Shown here: in pieces, positions 31,636-41,985 of the stretch
How the letters are laid out: each line of letters starts with the position of its first letter
Numbering within the stretch: the first letter of the stretch is position 1
DNA from: Symbiodinium sp. CCMP2592
Taxonomy: Eukaryota; Sar; Dinophyceae; Suessiales; Symbiodiniaceae
Assembly (NCBI GenBank): GCA_905221615.1
Contig: CAJNDT010003835.1
Span: 267,501-331,500 of the forward strand
Direction of reading: 5' to 3'
Length of the DNA stretch: 64,000 nt
Made by a program: the position numbers and the translations under genes
Notes under the pieces: generated by a model
Seen by the model: the letters and a program-made list of their open reading frames with translations, nothing else
Told to the model about the DNA's origin: nothing
The model's database searches: none

Positions 31636-34306
31636 GATCAGGGTGATCACTCCGCCAGAGCTCCTTGCGAAGCTTCACAAGACTCATGGAAGCTTTGTCA
31701 TAGTTGGGTAACATTTTACATTTTTGACGGGACAAAAAACCCAATAAGGATTAACATGTGCATGTTTAATCCTATCCCAACAATGAACCAGGAAGGATCT
31801 CGGGATCCACAGCCACCTTTGGAGCGCCCTTCTATGGGGACACGGTGAAAGGTCGGCTGGTTTATGGCATCTCAAAGGGCGACAACCACTGCACCCCGCA
31901 GGACTACGATGTCCCGAAGCCCGAGACTTTCGAGACGGAAGGTAGCAGCAAGTACAGGAAGGTGAAGCTTCTTAACATCATCATCGTGCGTCGGGGGAAA
32001 TGCTCGTTCACCACGAAGGTTAAGGTGGCTCAAGACAAGGGCGCCCATGCAGTGATCATTGTGGATCGCGAGGACTCTTCCTATACAGCCGAGGGCCTCG
32101 CGAACGTAATCGTTGCTGACGATGGCTATGGCAGCGGCGTCCACATTCCCTCTATCTTGATCGCGAAGGATGACGGGCAGGAGCTCATCAATGAAGCCCA
32201 GTCTACGGAGGTCGTCATCGAGTTAGCATGGAACGTGCCAACTGATCACGTCGTCACCATGGACATGTGGATGAGCTCGGGCTCCAGTGAGTCCATGCAG
32301 TTCATCAAGGACTTCGCCCCTAAACGAAAGGAGCTCAACCAGGTAATGATTTTCAACCCACACTATGCAGTCTTCTCCATGGAGAAGACGAACCCAGCGG
32401 TCTACTCGGGGGTCTGTCTCGATGAAGGCAAGTACTGCGCGAATGATCCTGATGGTGCCGGTGATGTGACGGGCAAGGACGTCCTTCTTGAGGATGTGCG
32501 GCAGCTCTGTATCCATGAAACTACCAAGGTCACCAGGGCTAGTATGGAGGTTATGCAGGGCCTCAAGATTGTGGAGTATGCAGAGAAGTATTGGGACTAC
32601 ATGGAGAAATATCCCCTCAGGTGTCCCGTAGATGGCTCGGGATCCAAGAAGTTCGGCGAAGAGTGTTCCATCCAAGTCATGAAGGAGGTGAACATAGACG
32701 CTGACGAGATCATCCAGTGTGCGATGACGACGAGGCATTATTCCTTGTTTTTCAGTTACTATGCTCCCTGACACTTCGAATCACCGACAATCCTTAAATT
32801 CCTAAACCGCAAGGTCGGAAAAGCTGAAAGAACAGCTTGCGAATACGGCCTGGTCCGACCAAGCCATCAGGGTGAACGGCTGGCGCTTCAGCGGCGTCGT
32901 CACAGCAGACCTCGTGGTACGCGCGGTCTGCTCAGGGTTCATCCACGAGCCGACCGAGTGCGCGAACCTGATCGAGTTTCGGGATGTTTTCAAGCCATAT
33001 CAGGTGGGAGTTTCAGAAACTCACTACTTGTAGAACAGAATGGAACCCTTCTTTTTTACCCGAAGTTTTGTAGGACCATTATTGGAAGGACCCCAAAACG
33101 GAAGGGACCCAAAACTTCACAAAACTCTGAACTCTAAAGAGAAGTCTACGATCTGGTGTGGAGGATTCGGGGGTTGATGAAGAATCTACTATTTTAGAGT
33201 ACTACACTAATTACAAGGCTCCCCTATGGTTTAGGGTTCAGGGCTTAGGATTCTACTACTTAGGGTACTATATTAGGGTCCCCTATGGTTTAGGGTTCAG
33301 GGTTTAGGGTTTCGGCAGAGTCTGGGTTCAAAAAGGGTTTAGGGCTTAGGATTCTACTACTTAGGGTACTATATTAGGGTCCCCTATGGTGTAGGGTTCA
33401 GGGTTTAGGGTTTCGGAAACTCCTATAGTGTTTCGGGACAACTCTTGGCCTTCGCGCTATTCCCGGAGGTTCCGGTGAGTACCGGCGTGAGCTTCGGGGA
33501 GTTGCTCGCCTGGCTCTTAGCCACGATCGGCCTGGGCTTCGTCTGTATGCTCATGTACAAGAGGTACCTGAAGCTGGGCCTTTTTGTAGGATGCCCAGTA
33601 GTACCCTTATTCCCTTTTTGTAGTCCTAGGTTCCTTATGAAGTTACCCAATACCAAAAAGAGAGGCCTTTTTATTCTTAGGTTTCTGGGTATCCTGGTTT
33701 TTCAGGTGTTACCGGGTTTTAGTGTTTGGGCTTTGCTGCTCTTGGGATGTTCCGGGGAAGTTTAGGCTTTAGGGCTCATAAAACGACGAGCAGGGTGCCA
33801 CAGCTGTTTATGGGAGTTTCCGATAATGAGGGGTACCTCATTTTTGGGACCTTATAATCAGGATCGTACTATTTAGGGTGACTATATTAGGGTCCCCTGT
33901 TTTAGGAATCTCCCATCTGGTTTTGGTTTAGGAGAAAAGCCAAGGAAGAGGGAGATGCACAGCACGCTCAGGGAAGAGGTCATGCTGGAGGTGCAGGCAC
34001 AGATGGGCGACTATGCTCAACTCCGTGGTGCGTGAGGGTTGGGGCTTGGGGCTTGCATCGCTGAGCGGGAGAGTCTGGGTTTACATAAGTCTACATGGAT
34101 TGCAGTAGTATCACGCGGGTTGCTTAGGTTTTGCATAAAACTACCCTGCCTTTTTGTACATATCGGTAGAGTATGTGCGGTCATTTAGCGTTCAGGGTTC
34201 AGGGGTGCCTCAGCGTGGATCAGTCTCACCCCCCGCAGCAGACGGGGACGGAGATACCAGTTCATCTCGAGCACAGGAGAGAAGAGGTGCGGAAACAGGG
34301 ACATGA
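31636..34306 (+). CDS. Vacuolar sorting receptor (PA domain), 5' end missing
   Basis: Six exons join in frame: 31636-31707, 31796-32734, 32814-33003, 33409-33577, 33932-34027 and about 34239-34306 (last tentative), about 510 residues without the signal-peptide exon. The order matches plant-type vacuolar sorting receptors: an N-terminal strand (RIRVITPPELL), a PA domain (TATFGAPFYGDTVKGRLVYG through VVRRGKCSF-type and AVIIVD segments), a cysteine-bearing central domain (FNPHYAVFSMEK), NTAWSDQAIRVNGWRFSGVV and AVCSGF, a membrane span (LLAWLLATIGLGFVCMLMY), and a cytosolic tail with DYAQLR. YAQL fits the YxxPhi adaptor signal. Such receptors carry soluble hydrolases to vacuole-like compartments. 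EGF repeats of the plant proteins are absent. The exon 2/3 intron has a GC donor and most acceptors are AG|G. Confidence 0.88.
32735..32813 (+). other. Short GC-AG intron in sorting-receptor gene
   Basis: ACGAG|GCATTATTCC ... CCGCAAG|GTCGG restores the frame, with phase 2 on both sides (AG+G = Arg). The unspliced frame stops at once, so removal is needed. This is the clearest GC donor in the window. Confidence 0.75.
33004..33408 (+). other. Intron formed by an expanded family A element
   Basis: The exon ends CAG and the intron begins GTGGGAGTTTC, the family A terminal sequence one base in. The element's other end, TTTCGGAAACTCCTAT, finishes at 33426, 18 bases past the chosen acceptor TTTAG|GGTTTC. 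Between them, GGGTACTATATTAGGGTCCC and GGTTTAGGGTTCAGGG units occur in three rounds. Splicing here keeps phase 0 and makes the inner terminal repeat encode GFGNSYS. Confidence 0.65.
33811..33916. mobile_element. MITE-like element, family A copy 7
   Basis: TGGGAGTTTCCGATAATGAG to TTTTAGGAATCTCCCAT, in the intron between the membrane-span exon and the tail exon of the sorting receptor. It ends 16 bases before that exon's acceptor. Confidence 0.8.
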
Positions 34307-35992
34307 AGGGCAAAGCAGCCATCACCTTCCTCAGGCCCAGCGGGGGCCCGGTATCCAAATCTCTCCCCAAGGGAGACCTTGCTTTTTGTCAAGGTATCCT
34401 ATTAGGGATCCCGGGAATGTAGCAGACTGTCGAGATCATTATCTGGCGACTGTGCGGCCTGCTAATATGGCTACTTCTCCTACTCGGACTATCCAGGTTG
34501 TATGTTGGCAACGGCAATTAGCAGGGTTTCCACTTCTGTGCGTTTAGGCTCCTACTTGTAACGGTCGCAACAGATAAGACTTTCAGATGCCCGAAACCTA
34601 CCTGGGTTCTCCTTGAGAAGTCTTGTGTATTTTTGGTGTAATATAAAAAAGTGCAAAATCAAAGGGGCTGTGAAGCAATATCATGTCTGGTTCGGGTCTC
34701 TCAGGAGACTCTGGCTCCGAGTGCAACGGAGGGGTCCCTCGTTTTGGGGTTCAGTTTGTTCAGTGTTCTACTGTTTACGGGTCGGGATCCTTTCTTTTTG
34801 GGCATCCTTCGAATGGTCCCATATTTAGCGAGAAGGCTCTGCTGTTGAGGGATGTTTGCTGGCACACAATCCAGCCCATGTTGACAAAGGGGCCAGCGGA
34901 TCAAGGGTGGTTTCCCTTATGAAGTACACCGAAAAAGCCATAGAAACCCTATAGATAAGGCTATGTAGCCTAAACCAGTGAAACGCCCTTGTCGCGCCTG
35001 CCTTGTGCGAGTCCGAGAATCGAAGCGAAAGCCTAAACCGTAAACAGTAGGGCGAGGGATTTAGGATTTATGCGGTTTAGCAGTCTCGAAAGCCTTGATG
35101 CAAGGATCTGGCTGGTCTCCAAGCCCAGTTGCAGAAAGGAGTAGTGAGACTTGTGCCTGGATCCGTCCCTGCCTGTGCGAATCTGCGTTTCAGAAACCCT
35201 AACCCCTAACAGTCCCCTAACCCCAAGAGTCCAGGTACCCAATAATCATATACTCTCCCAAATCCTAACCTAAGTAAGTATTATCCTAAAACCGAGTACC
35301 CGATTATTGGGTCCTTTGGACCCTTAGGGTAAACCCTAAACCCTTTTCCTGTAGCAAAACTTGGATTGCAGACATCAAAAAGGAGCTCAAAAAAATCCAG
35401 AACCTCAGCAGGCCTGCCAGCTCTCCCTGCAACGGCTGAGCGATCGGCGCGTGGCCCTTCGCGTCGCCAGCTGCAAGGCTCGGGCCGTCTTCTTCTTGCC
35501 AGAAGGGGAGGGGGGCAGTCTAGGGTTCCGGGTTTAGGGTTTAGGGTAGGGGGAGAGGCAGGGGGAGGGGGAGGGGGAGGAGGAGTTTAGGTGTTTTCAG
35601 GGTTTAGGGTTTCGGAGGGCCCATCGTCCTCGTTTGCCCAAGTGTGACTCTTCGCCAGAAGTGAGGGAAGCATAGCACAAACGGCACTGAGTTGCAGCGG
35701 TTGCAGTGCAGTATCAGCACCCTGTGAACTTCCATTGGCCCATGGTCTTAAGCCTGCCGAAGATCAGCGCAATGTAGAGGTTTACCAATGAGCAGTAACA
35801 ATCGTTTATCTATTCGTCTCTATATGATGACGGTATAATTGCCTCAAAACCCTATTCTAGTTTGAAAGGCCCCTTCATCATGTTTGCAGTGCGAGCTGTG
35901 TCTGCTCCCCCAAACACAGGAAGCCGCGATCTGCAAAATCTGCTACGATCGTAGGGCACCCAGGATCCGGGATCAACTCGCAGAAATCCCGG
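34307..35992. other. No secure gene; one weak exon
   Basis: CCCTAAA words at about 35325-35345 and 35525-35615. A plus-strand frame at about 35400-35510 (QQACQLSLQRLSDRRVALRV) looks exon-like but is isolated. Confidence 0.35.
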
Positions 35993-36072
35993 GGTGGGAT
36001 GATGGTAGGCGGGGAAATCGCAAGTAAAAGTCCTTGTACAAGGGATCCTTAATCCTACCTGCCTTCATCCCA
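35993..36072. mobile_element. Short inverted-repeat element, family E copy 3
   Basis: GGTGGGATGATGGTAGG pairs with CCTGCCTTCATCCCA. It lies outside the segmental duplication, so family E moves independently. Confidence 0.65.
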
Positions 36073-36595
36073 GTAGGGCTCCTCGCTCTCGGAGCCTGTA
36101 AAGAAGGTGCGCCTAATTTCAGGAACCTTTGCAAGGAATATAGGAGGCGGAACAATGAATAGGAACATCCTGAATAGGAACATCCCCTTATAGTCCCTGG
36201 AAAACTCGCAATGGGCCCCAAAGAACCGACTCTACTTACCGAGGCCCCTGCCTTACTTTTCCTGGGCATGAGCAATGCCCACCCGAATACTTCAGCCCCG
36301 GCAAGTTCCGATCTTCTTTATCACTGTAGGGTTCCTTATGTAACTATACGATTATAATATGACCGCAGACCCTGTTCCCAGAGTTAAGGCCCCAAGATTA
36401 TGTCGCAACCCCTACAGCCCTTATGCCCGAACCCCGAAAGCCGTCCCAAACCCTACACCCAGCACCTCTGCTAGGTAGAAGGGGAAAAAACGAACCCTAT
36501 AACGCCCTAAATCCTTGACCTTAAGGCCTTCATGCCATAATGCCCTATAAATCCGACGTAAATCTTTACGCCTCCCAAGCCTTTTTCCCTACCGA

Positions 36596-36685
36596 CCCAT
36601 AGTCCCCAAAGTAGTTCTTTTTTGGGATTACCTTATCGAATTCTATATATGAACCCCAAAAAGGAACTACTTTGGGGCCTATGGG
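36596..36685. mobile_element. Inverted-repeat element, family H
   Basis: CCCATAGTCCCCAAAGTAGT pairs with ACTACTTTGGGGCCTATGGG around an AT-rich centre, 90 bases. Single copy in the window. Confidence 0.75.
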
Positions 36686-36811
36686 TAAACCCACAGTCTC
36701 ACCCTGGAGGTTCGGCGTCCTGTGCACTACTGCCCTGCAGGCTCCGTGTTTGGGGGGGAGGTTCAGTGGGTCGTTTTAGGGATTCGGGGCTTTCCGGGTT
36801 TTGATTCAGAC

Positions 36812-37045
36812 AAATAGTACGAGTAGTAGTAATAGCAGTGGTCGTCGTAGTAGTCTTGGCGGTGGTGGTGGTAGTAGTAGTAGTAGTAGTCGTCGCGGTG
36901 GTGGTGGTGGTGGTGGTGGTGGTGGTGGTGGTGGTGGTGGTGGTGATGGTGGTGGTAGTAGTGGTAGTAGTGGTAGTAGTGGTAGTAGTGGTAGTAGTGG
37001 TAGTAGTGGTAGTAGTGGTAGTAGTAGTCGTCGTCGTAGTCGGAG
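36812..37045. repeat. (GTA)n / (GTG)n trinucleotide tract
   Basis: A long mixed trinucleotide tract gives polyvaline, polyglycine/serine and polythreonine frames. None is a gene. Confidence 0.95.
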
Positions 37046-37100
37046 TAGTACTAGCGGCTAGCACCGGCCAGTACCGATGCAAACGCAAAGCTTTTGAGGT

Positions 37101-37385
37101 ATGGACTTGCTTGAGCACGCTGTTCTTGAGTCAGCGAAGCATTGGAATGCTGCACCTTTTGCGCACCGACTTTCAGGGCCCTTCCCGGTCAAAAGGGTTT
37201 GCTTCATTATTATTATTATTTTATTATTATTATTATTTCCTTTACGCAGCTACAACAGGTGGGCACTTAAAGTTTTCTTCCAGAGCCGTCGTTTGGACCT
37301 TGGCAGGCATCATGCGTTCTGCTCCACTTGCGCGGAGCGCATCACACAAGGCACGGACCAGGCTGGAAAGGGTGGCTGGCACTGA
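37101..37385 (+). CDS. Possible last exons of an unknown plus-strand gene
   Basis: The frame begins MDLLEHAVLESAKHWNAAPF and ends RLDLGRHHAFCSTCAERITQ plus 10 residues and a stop. The flanks look like host coding, but the middle (about 37200-37257) is a (TTA)n tract that reads as Ile/Leu runs and is probably an intron ending at CAACAG|GTGGGC. A canonical donor that keeps the frame was not found, so the join is unresolved. The CSTC pair could bind metal, but one pair alone is not diagnostic. Confidence 0.35.
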   Translation: MDLLEHAVLESAKHWNAAPFAHRLSGPFPVKRVCFIIIIILLLLLFPLRSYNRWALKVFFQSRRLDLGRHHAFCSTCAERITQGTDQAGKGGWH

Positions 37386-37423
37386 GTAAACGGCGAATGT
37401 CAGTTCGAAGTCTTACTCCTACT

Positions 37424-37475
37424 CCTAAACCCTAAACCCTAAACCCTAAACTAAACCCCTAAACCCTAAACCCTA
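37424..37475 (+). repeat. Interstitial CCCTAAA array
   Basis: About seven units, nearly perfect, soon after the frame ending at 37385. Confidence 0.85.
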
Positions 37476-38475
37476 CGCCTACTCCTACAAAAATGCCTCC
37501 TCCTGCTGCTGTTACGAAGCACGAAGCGAGGATGATGTGGCTCGAAGCTCTGGGTTTCAAGGTTCATCGACCCTTTAGGGTTTAGGGCTTAGGGTTCAAA
37601 GATTTGGAGTTTGGGGTATAATCCCTAAACCCTAAACCCTGAAGTTCAGTTGCCGACCAAGAACCTCGTCTGGATTGTCCGAGTTGCGAGAGCGTAAACC
37701 CTAAACATAAGTTCAGGGCCTAGAGTTTGGGGCTTATAATGGTTTAGCGCTTAGGGTTCCGGGTTTCGGATTTAAATTTCAATTCTGAGACTTGATGTTA
37801 TGGCCCAGCCCAAAGATTTGGTGCGGCTCTTGGAAACAGCGAAACTCGACACCACATACCCATAAGCCCCTTTAACAACCTTATCGGCCCATATAGAGCC
37901 CTTCAAGACTCCCAAAACATGTTTTAAGGCTATCACGGCCCCCGTACCCCAAACCCCATAAGCCCTAAACTCGAATTTCTAACCGCCCAAGAAGAAATCC
38001 TAGAAAAAAGCCTTCAGAGGGACCCCCTCGTCTTTGATCCGACCATCTCGACTTCTGCTCAATCTTTCTGTGGGCTTTGAGGGTTTAGGTTCGGATGTAG
38101 GGTGTTCATGGGATGTTATCGGTGTTTCATCATAGGAGTTGATATGTGTTTTGTCAGGGGTTCATAGGAGTTTATAAAGTTGTCGCATATTGGCCTGAGT
38201 TTGTGGTCTTGGTGTGCCGAATACCAGCTGCACTCGAAACAGTTGCAGGACCAGGGCCGCTCAGCATCAACATGACATGCGTAACTTGCATTGACTAGCT
38301 CGCCCCAATTCCCGAGCATGCTCGTGGGGAATCTTCTGGAACCCTTTTTTTGTAGTAGTAGAGTAATATAACCAAAAAGGTTAACACAACGCTGCCGTAG
38401 ATCCTCGACTTTGCAGGTCTGCCCCATTTGCCGTGCAGCAGTGACCGGGCTTTTTGCGACTTTCAGTGGGTAGTT
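37476..38475. other. No recognised gene
   Basis: TTTAGGG words near 37572-37640 and a GGATTGTCCGAGTTGCGAGA copy at about 37673. A minus-strand frame at 38116-38427 is open without a recognisable pattern. Confidence 0.4.
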
Positions 38476-38599
38476 CCCAGACCCCCGGGAGGATCTAGAA
38501 AGTAGATCCCCAAATTTGGGGCCCTATACTACCAAGGGTACTTTATATAGGAACCCCTCATTAAGGGATCTACTTTTTGGATCCTCCCGGGGGTCTGGG
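38476..38599. mobile_element. Inverted-repeat element, family I
   Basis: CCCAGACCCCCGGGAGGATC at the left is mirrored by GATCCTCCCGGGGGTCTGGG at the right with no mismatch over 20 bases. An inner pair AGTAGATCCC/GGGATCTACT continues the stem. Single copy, recent-looking. Confidence 0.8.
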
Positions 38600-38799
38600 T
38601 TTAGGTGGTTTGGAGGAGTCGAGTCCTCCAGAAAGCAGCCACCCTCTCCATCGAAAGCCGCACGCTCCGAAATGAAAATTTAGGTTCCTTAAAGGGCTCT
38701 TTGAAAGGGAGCTATAAGGCCTCTACATTGTTACATGGCTTCGGTATGTGTAGTGCTGCTAACAAATGAATACATGGCATCACATACCGGGAGCCGAAC

Positions 38800-39335
38800 A
38801 TGTGCACCCATCCGCCCATCCATCCAGCCGGACATCTGTGCATATACAGATACATAGGCATATGCCTAGATGTACACATACGCACATATGTACTTGTGTA
38901 CATACACACATTCATGCATACATACATGCATACATACGTAGATGCGTATAATAAGTAAACACTTACAGATACATGCATGTACATTTTACAGTACCTACAT
39001 GCACATATGCGTATACACAATTAGCAAAACATGTACATATACATTGCATATGCCAATGCAGATGTCTAGACAAATTCATGCGCATACGCGTACATAAATG
39101 CATCCTCACACACTTACACTTACACATCCATGCAGTACATCCTTTCACGTGCAAGCACATACGCACGCATACATGCACATACACATGCACGTTTACATAT
39201 CCTAGGCATATCACCAAAAGGCCCATATGCATATCTTGCACATCTGCTTGTCTTTCTGTGTGTGTGTGTGCATTGACCTCGGTCTATTTATGCATAAATT
39301 TACGCATGCATGCATACATACACACAGCAAGAGGT
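38800..39335. repeat. Degenerate (CATA)n region
   Basis: Over 500 bases of CATA/CACA/CATG variation, with open frames on both strands that are Cys/His/Thr-rich repeat translations. Confidence 0.8.
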
Positions 39336-41065
39336 AGATGACAACAGTGTACAAACTCCCTTGCTGCAACTACTACAGCTTGGCTTCGGCTTCGGGTAAA
39401 CATTCGCCGGAGAACTCACACATTGTAAGCTGGGCTACAGTCCGGCTTTATGCTTGTGGCATATTTCTGGGGGGTTCCGGTCAGTCCTTGGCTTCTAACC
39501 AAGGACGGTTCAGGATTTGAGGCTGAAACGGTGCTTTCGTGAAGGGTCTGTCCTACACGAGGAAGAAGCAGAGCAGGCTTGTGCTAGCTGCTAGCAATTG
39601 CACCCAGGCTGGGTCAGCATTGCTTGGCGCAGAAACCTGCGAGAAAATGAAGCTCAGTTGACTTCAACGCCAAAGCCTTTCGATGTCAAACTCAGACCAA
39701 AAACAGTGAGACCGAGGCACGCAGCCGAAACACCAAGTCCTTCGAGCTTGTAGTTGAAAGTCACTCAAAGTCAGCACACCCGAAGCTTTGCACCTTCAGC
39801 TTTACAACTGTTTCGCCCATATGATCTGCTCTGTCTGCTAAGCTTAAACACAAGCATGACACATAGCCCGAATGTGGCTATGAATGAAAGGGGAGCATTC
39901 AGTAAGCCCATGCCATTGAACGCTGCCTTCTTGACCGGGAACTTATCGTCACCATAAAGGCTACGCTATTGCAAGTTTTGCGCTGATAGTTGGGTACCAT
40001 CTGCTGCAAACTAAGACACCACCCTGAGCGATTAGCGAATGCCATGGTCCCCGGATCGCAAGCATGGCTGACACGAGGCTCTGCCAAGTTAGGGATCGGG
40101 GTCCAGGGCTTTCGGGTTCAAGGGTCCAGGGTTTTGAGCCTCAGTTTCTTTTCTTCAGGGGTATCCGGCAGTCGCAATAGGCCTGGATGCGAAAAGGTTT
40201 TGCGCCACTGACTTCTGATTGCGGGTCCCTGAATCCTGCTTAAATTTGAAGCTCGAAGACAATTTGGAAGAGCCTCCCCAAGTGGACAGTTGCCCTAGAC
40301 CCATGCGGTCTCTTCCCTTCTTACTGTGGATTGAACTTAGCTTTGTGAGTTTGGGGGGGGCTCGGGTCGATCTGAATTTAACGACCTTCTCAGGGCAATT
40401 TTAGGGCTGGGGGATCAGATGCTCAACATTCCTTACTAATAACCATGGAGTACAGTAAGCCCATGAAGTTGAACAGCGGATTGAGGCCAAATAGTGCTGG
40501 GATTCCCTTTGCATTACTCTTAAGGATTGAGGCTATTGGATTATCAACTTTCGCGCTTCTACTGTAATTAAATTGATGTCAGGGGTCCAGGGCAGAGGAT
40601 AGATAGTTAAATGATCTGAATTGAGATGTGACTCTACCTTTGACCTGATTAAGAACCTTGGGCCTTTATTTGGGTTCCTTGTATGAATCCTACTTTGGGG
40701 TTGAAGGCCCAGGGTTTCTTGATCAGATACCCGTGATGTCGGGTGCCATCTGATGCTTCGACTGCCTGGGAGCCAGACTGAGCCATGGTGGGGGTGGTTT
40801 TGTGGGGTTTAAGATGCCTTTAGTAAGAAACCCTTCTATAATTCTCAAAGTCTACTAGCTCTTGATTTGCAGCTCAGTGGGCTCTGTGGGTTTGAGTTTA
40901 GGGTTTCGGTTTGCTTTGCAAGCCGCAACTGCACTGTTGAGATCCTCCCGCCGGCATGTGCATGACGCTCCCTTTCAGGGCTACTTACAAGGAGGGTTCT
41001 ATATCAAGGGTTGCTTTAACGGGATTCTTTGAAGGCTTACTAAAAGGATAGCATTTGGATTTAGG
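39336..41065. other. No secure gene
   Basis: Two stretches share CAGTAAGCCCATG..TTGAAC (39899 and 40454), a diverged duplication. A plus-strand frame at about 40240-40345 (LEDNLEEPPQVDSCPRPMRS) is exon-like but isolated. Confidence 0.35.
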
Positions 41066-41195
41066 ACCCTAAACCCTAAACCCTAAACCCTAAACTTCTG
41101 TCGTCTCTCCCTATGTCAGACCTCGCGAGCCGGGCACAGTTTCCAAGCAATGCGAGGGAAAAAAACCCTAAACCCTAAACCCTAAACCCTAAACT
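41066..41195 (+). repeat. Paired CCCTAAA arrays
   Basis: Perfect CCCTAAA runs at 41066-41095 and 41163-41195 flank 67 unique bases, in the same orientation. Confidence 0.85.
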
Positions 41196-41734
41196 AGGGG
41201 TTAGGAAATCCCGAAACCCGAAGCTCTACAAACCCGGCGAGGCCCGGTCGTGCGCGGCCGCGGCGCTGCGATTCTGCAGGGGCTTCTTCGATCCAGGCCG
41301 GGTTAGAATATGGAGTAGTTACTGAACAGTACCATTCCGAATTCCTTAGGGATCTATGGGAAGTAAAATAGTAGGACCCTTAGAGTATCCCTTAATCTGA
41401 ATAGTTTACTATTCTTTAGGGGTCTATGGTAATTAATATGCTAGAGGACACTTAAAGTATCCCTTCTCGCATCCCTTACAGGAAGCCTCTGCGAGACCCG
41501 ATCCTGATTATTAAGGCCCCCTATATCTTTGCTTCCGGCTTAAATGGGTGAAACTGCGAGTTGAAGACTTTCGGGTGGATCCAGGAAGGCTTTCGGGGTC
41601 ACGGTTCCAAAAGGGGTTTGATAATCCTGCTGGTGGATATCCGCGCCAGGACACAAGCTTGGCAGGTTGTGTGGAGACAGGATTGTCGCCGTTATCGGAT
41701 ATTATCGCCTTTGTGTCCATCAGCTGGCAAAGCC

Positions 41735-41875
41735 ATGATAGGCTTGACAAGCATGTCAAGCAAGTCGTCGTCGCCGTCGTCGTCTTCGTTGTTGTCGCTG
41801 TCCGACATGTACCAAGAGGACTCTGAAGCTGTAGATCGCAATTGCATGCTGGACCTCGCATTCCCACAAGTATAA
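41735..41875 (+). CDS. Short serine-rich frame (46 aa)
   Basis: MIGLTSMSSKSSSPSSSSLL, then LSDMYQEDSEAVDRNCMLDL and AFPQV-stop. The serine run comes from a TCG-rich microsatellite. The acidic tail looks like host coding. It may be a whole micro-protein or a terminal exon. No family recognised. Confidence 0.25.
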   Translation: MIGLTSMSSKSSSPSSSSLLSLSDMYQEDSEAVDRNCMLDLAFPQV

Positions 41876-41876
41876 T

Positions 41877-41985
41877 TTAGAAGGGGCCCCCGCCCTGTAG
41901 TTGTGGTTTTATAGGAATATAGTAGGGCCCGAATATAACCGTATAACCCTGATAGTCACTATTACAGGCCGGGGGCAGCTTCTAA
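41877..41985. mobile_element. MITE-like element, family B2 copy 2
   Basis: TTAGAAGGGGCCCCCGCCCT against GGCCGGGGGCAGCTTCTAA, with the interior GATAGTCACTATTACAG as at 22917-23022. It begins two bases after the stop at 41875, so it could carry the 3' end of that frame. Confidence 0.65.

Noticed and set aside
36699-37118. Polythreonine, polyglycine and polyvaline frames
   Set aside because: All come from a trinucleotide microsatellite read in different frames.
38712-39341. Cysteine/histidine-rich frames resembling zinc-binding proteins
   Set aside because: They arise from CATA/CACA repeats in both strands, with no regular Cys/His spacing.
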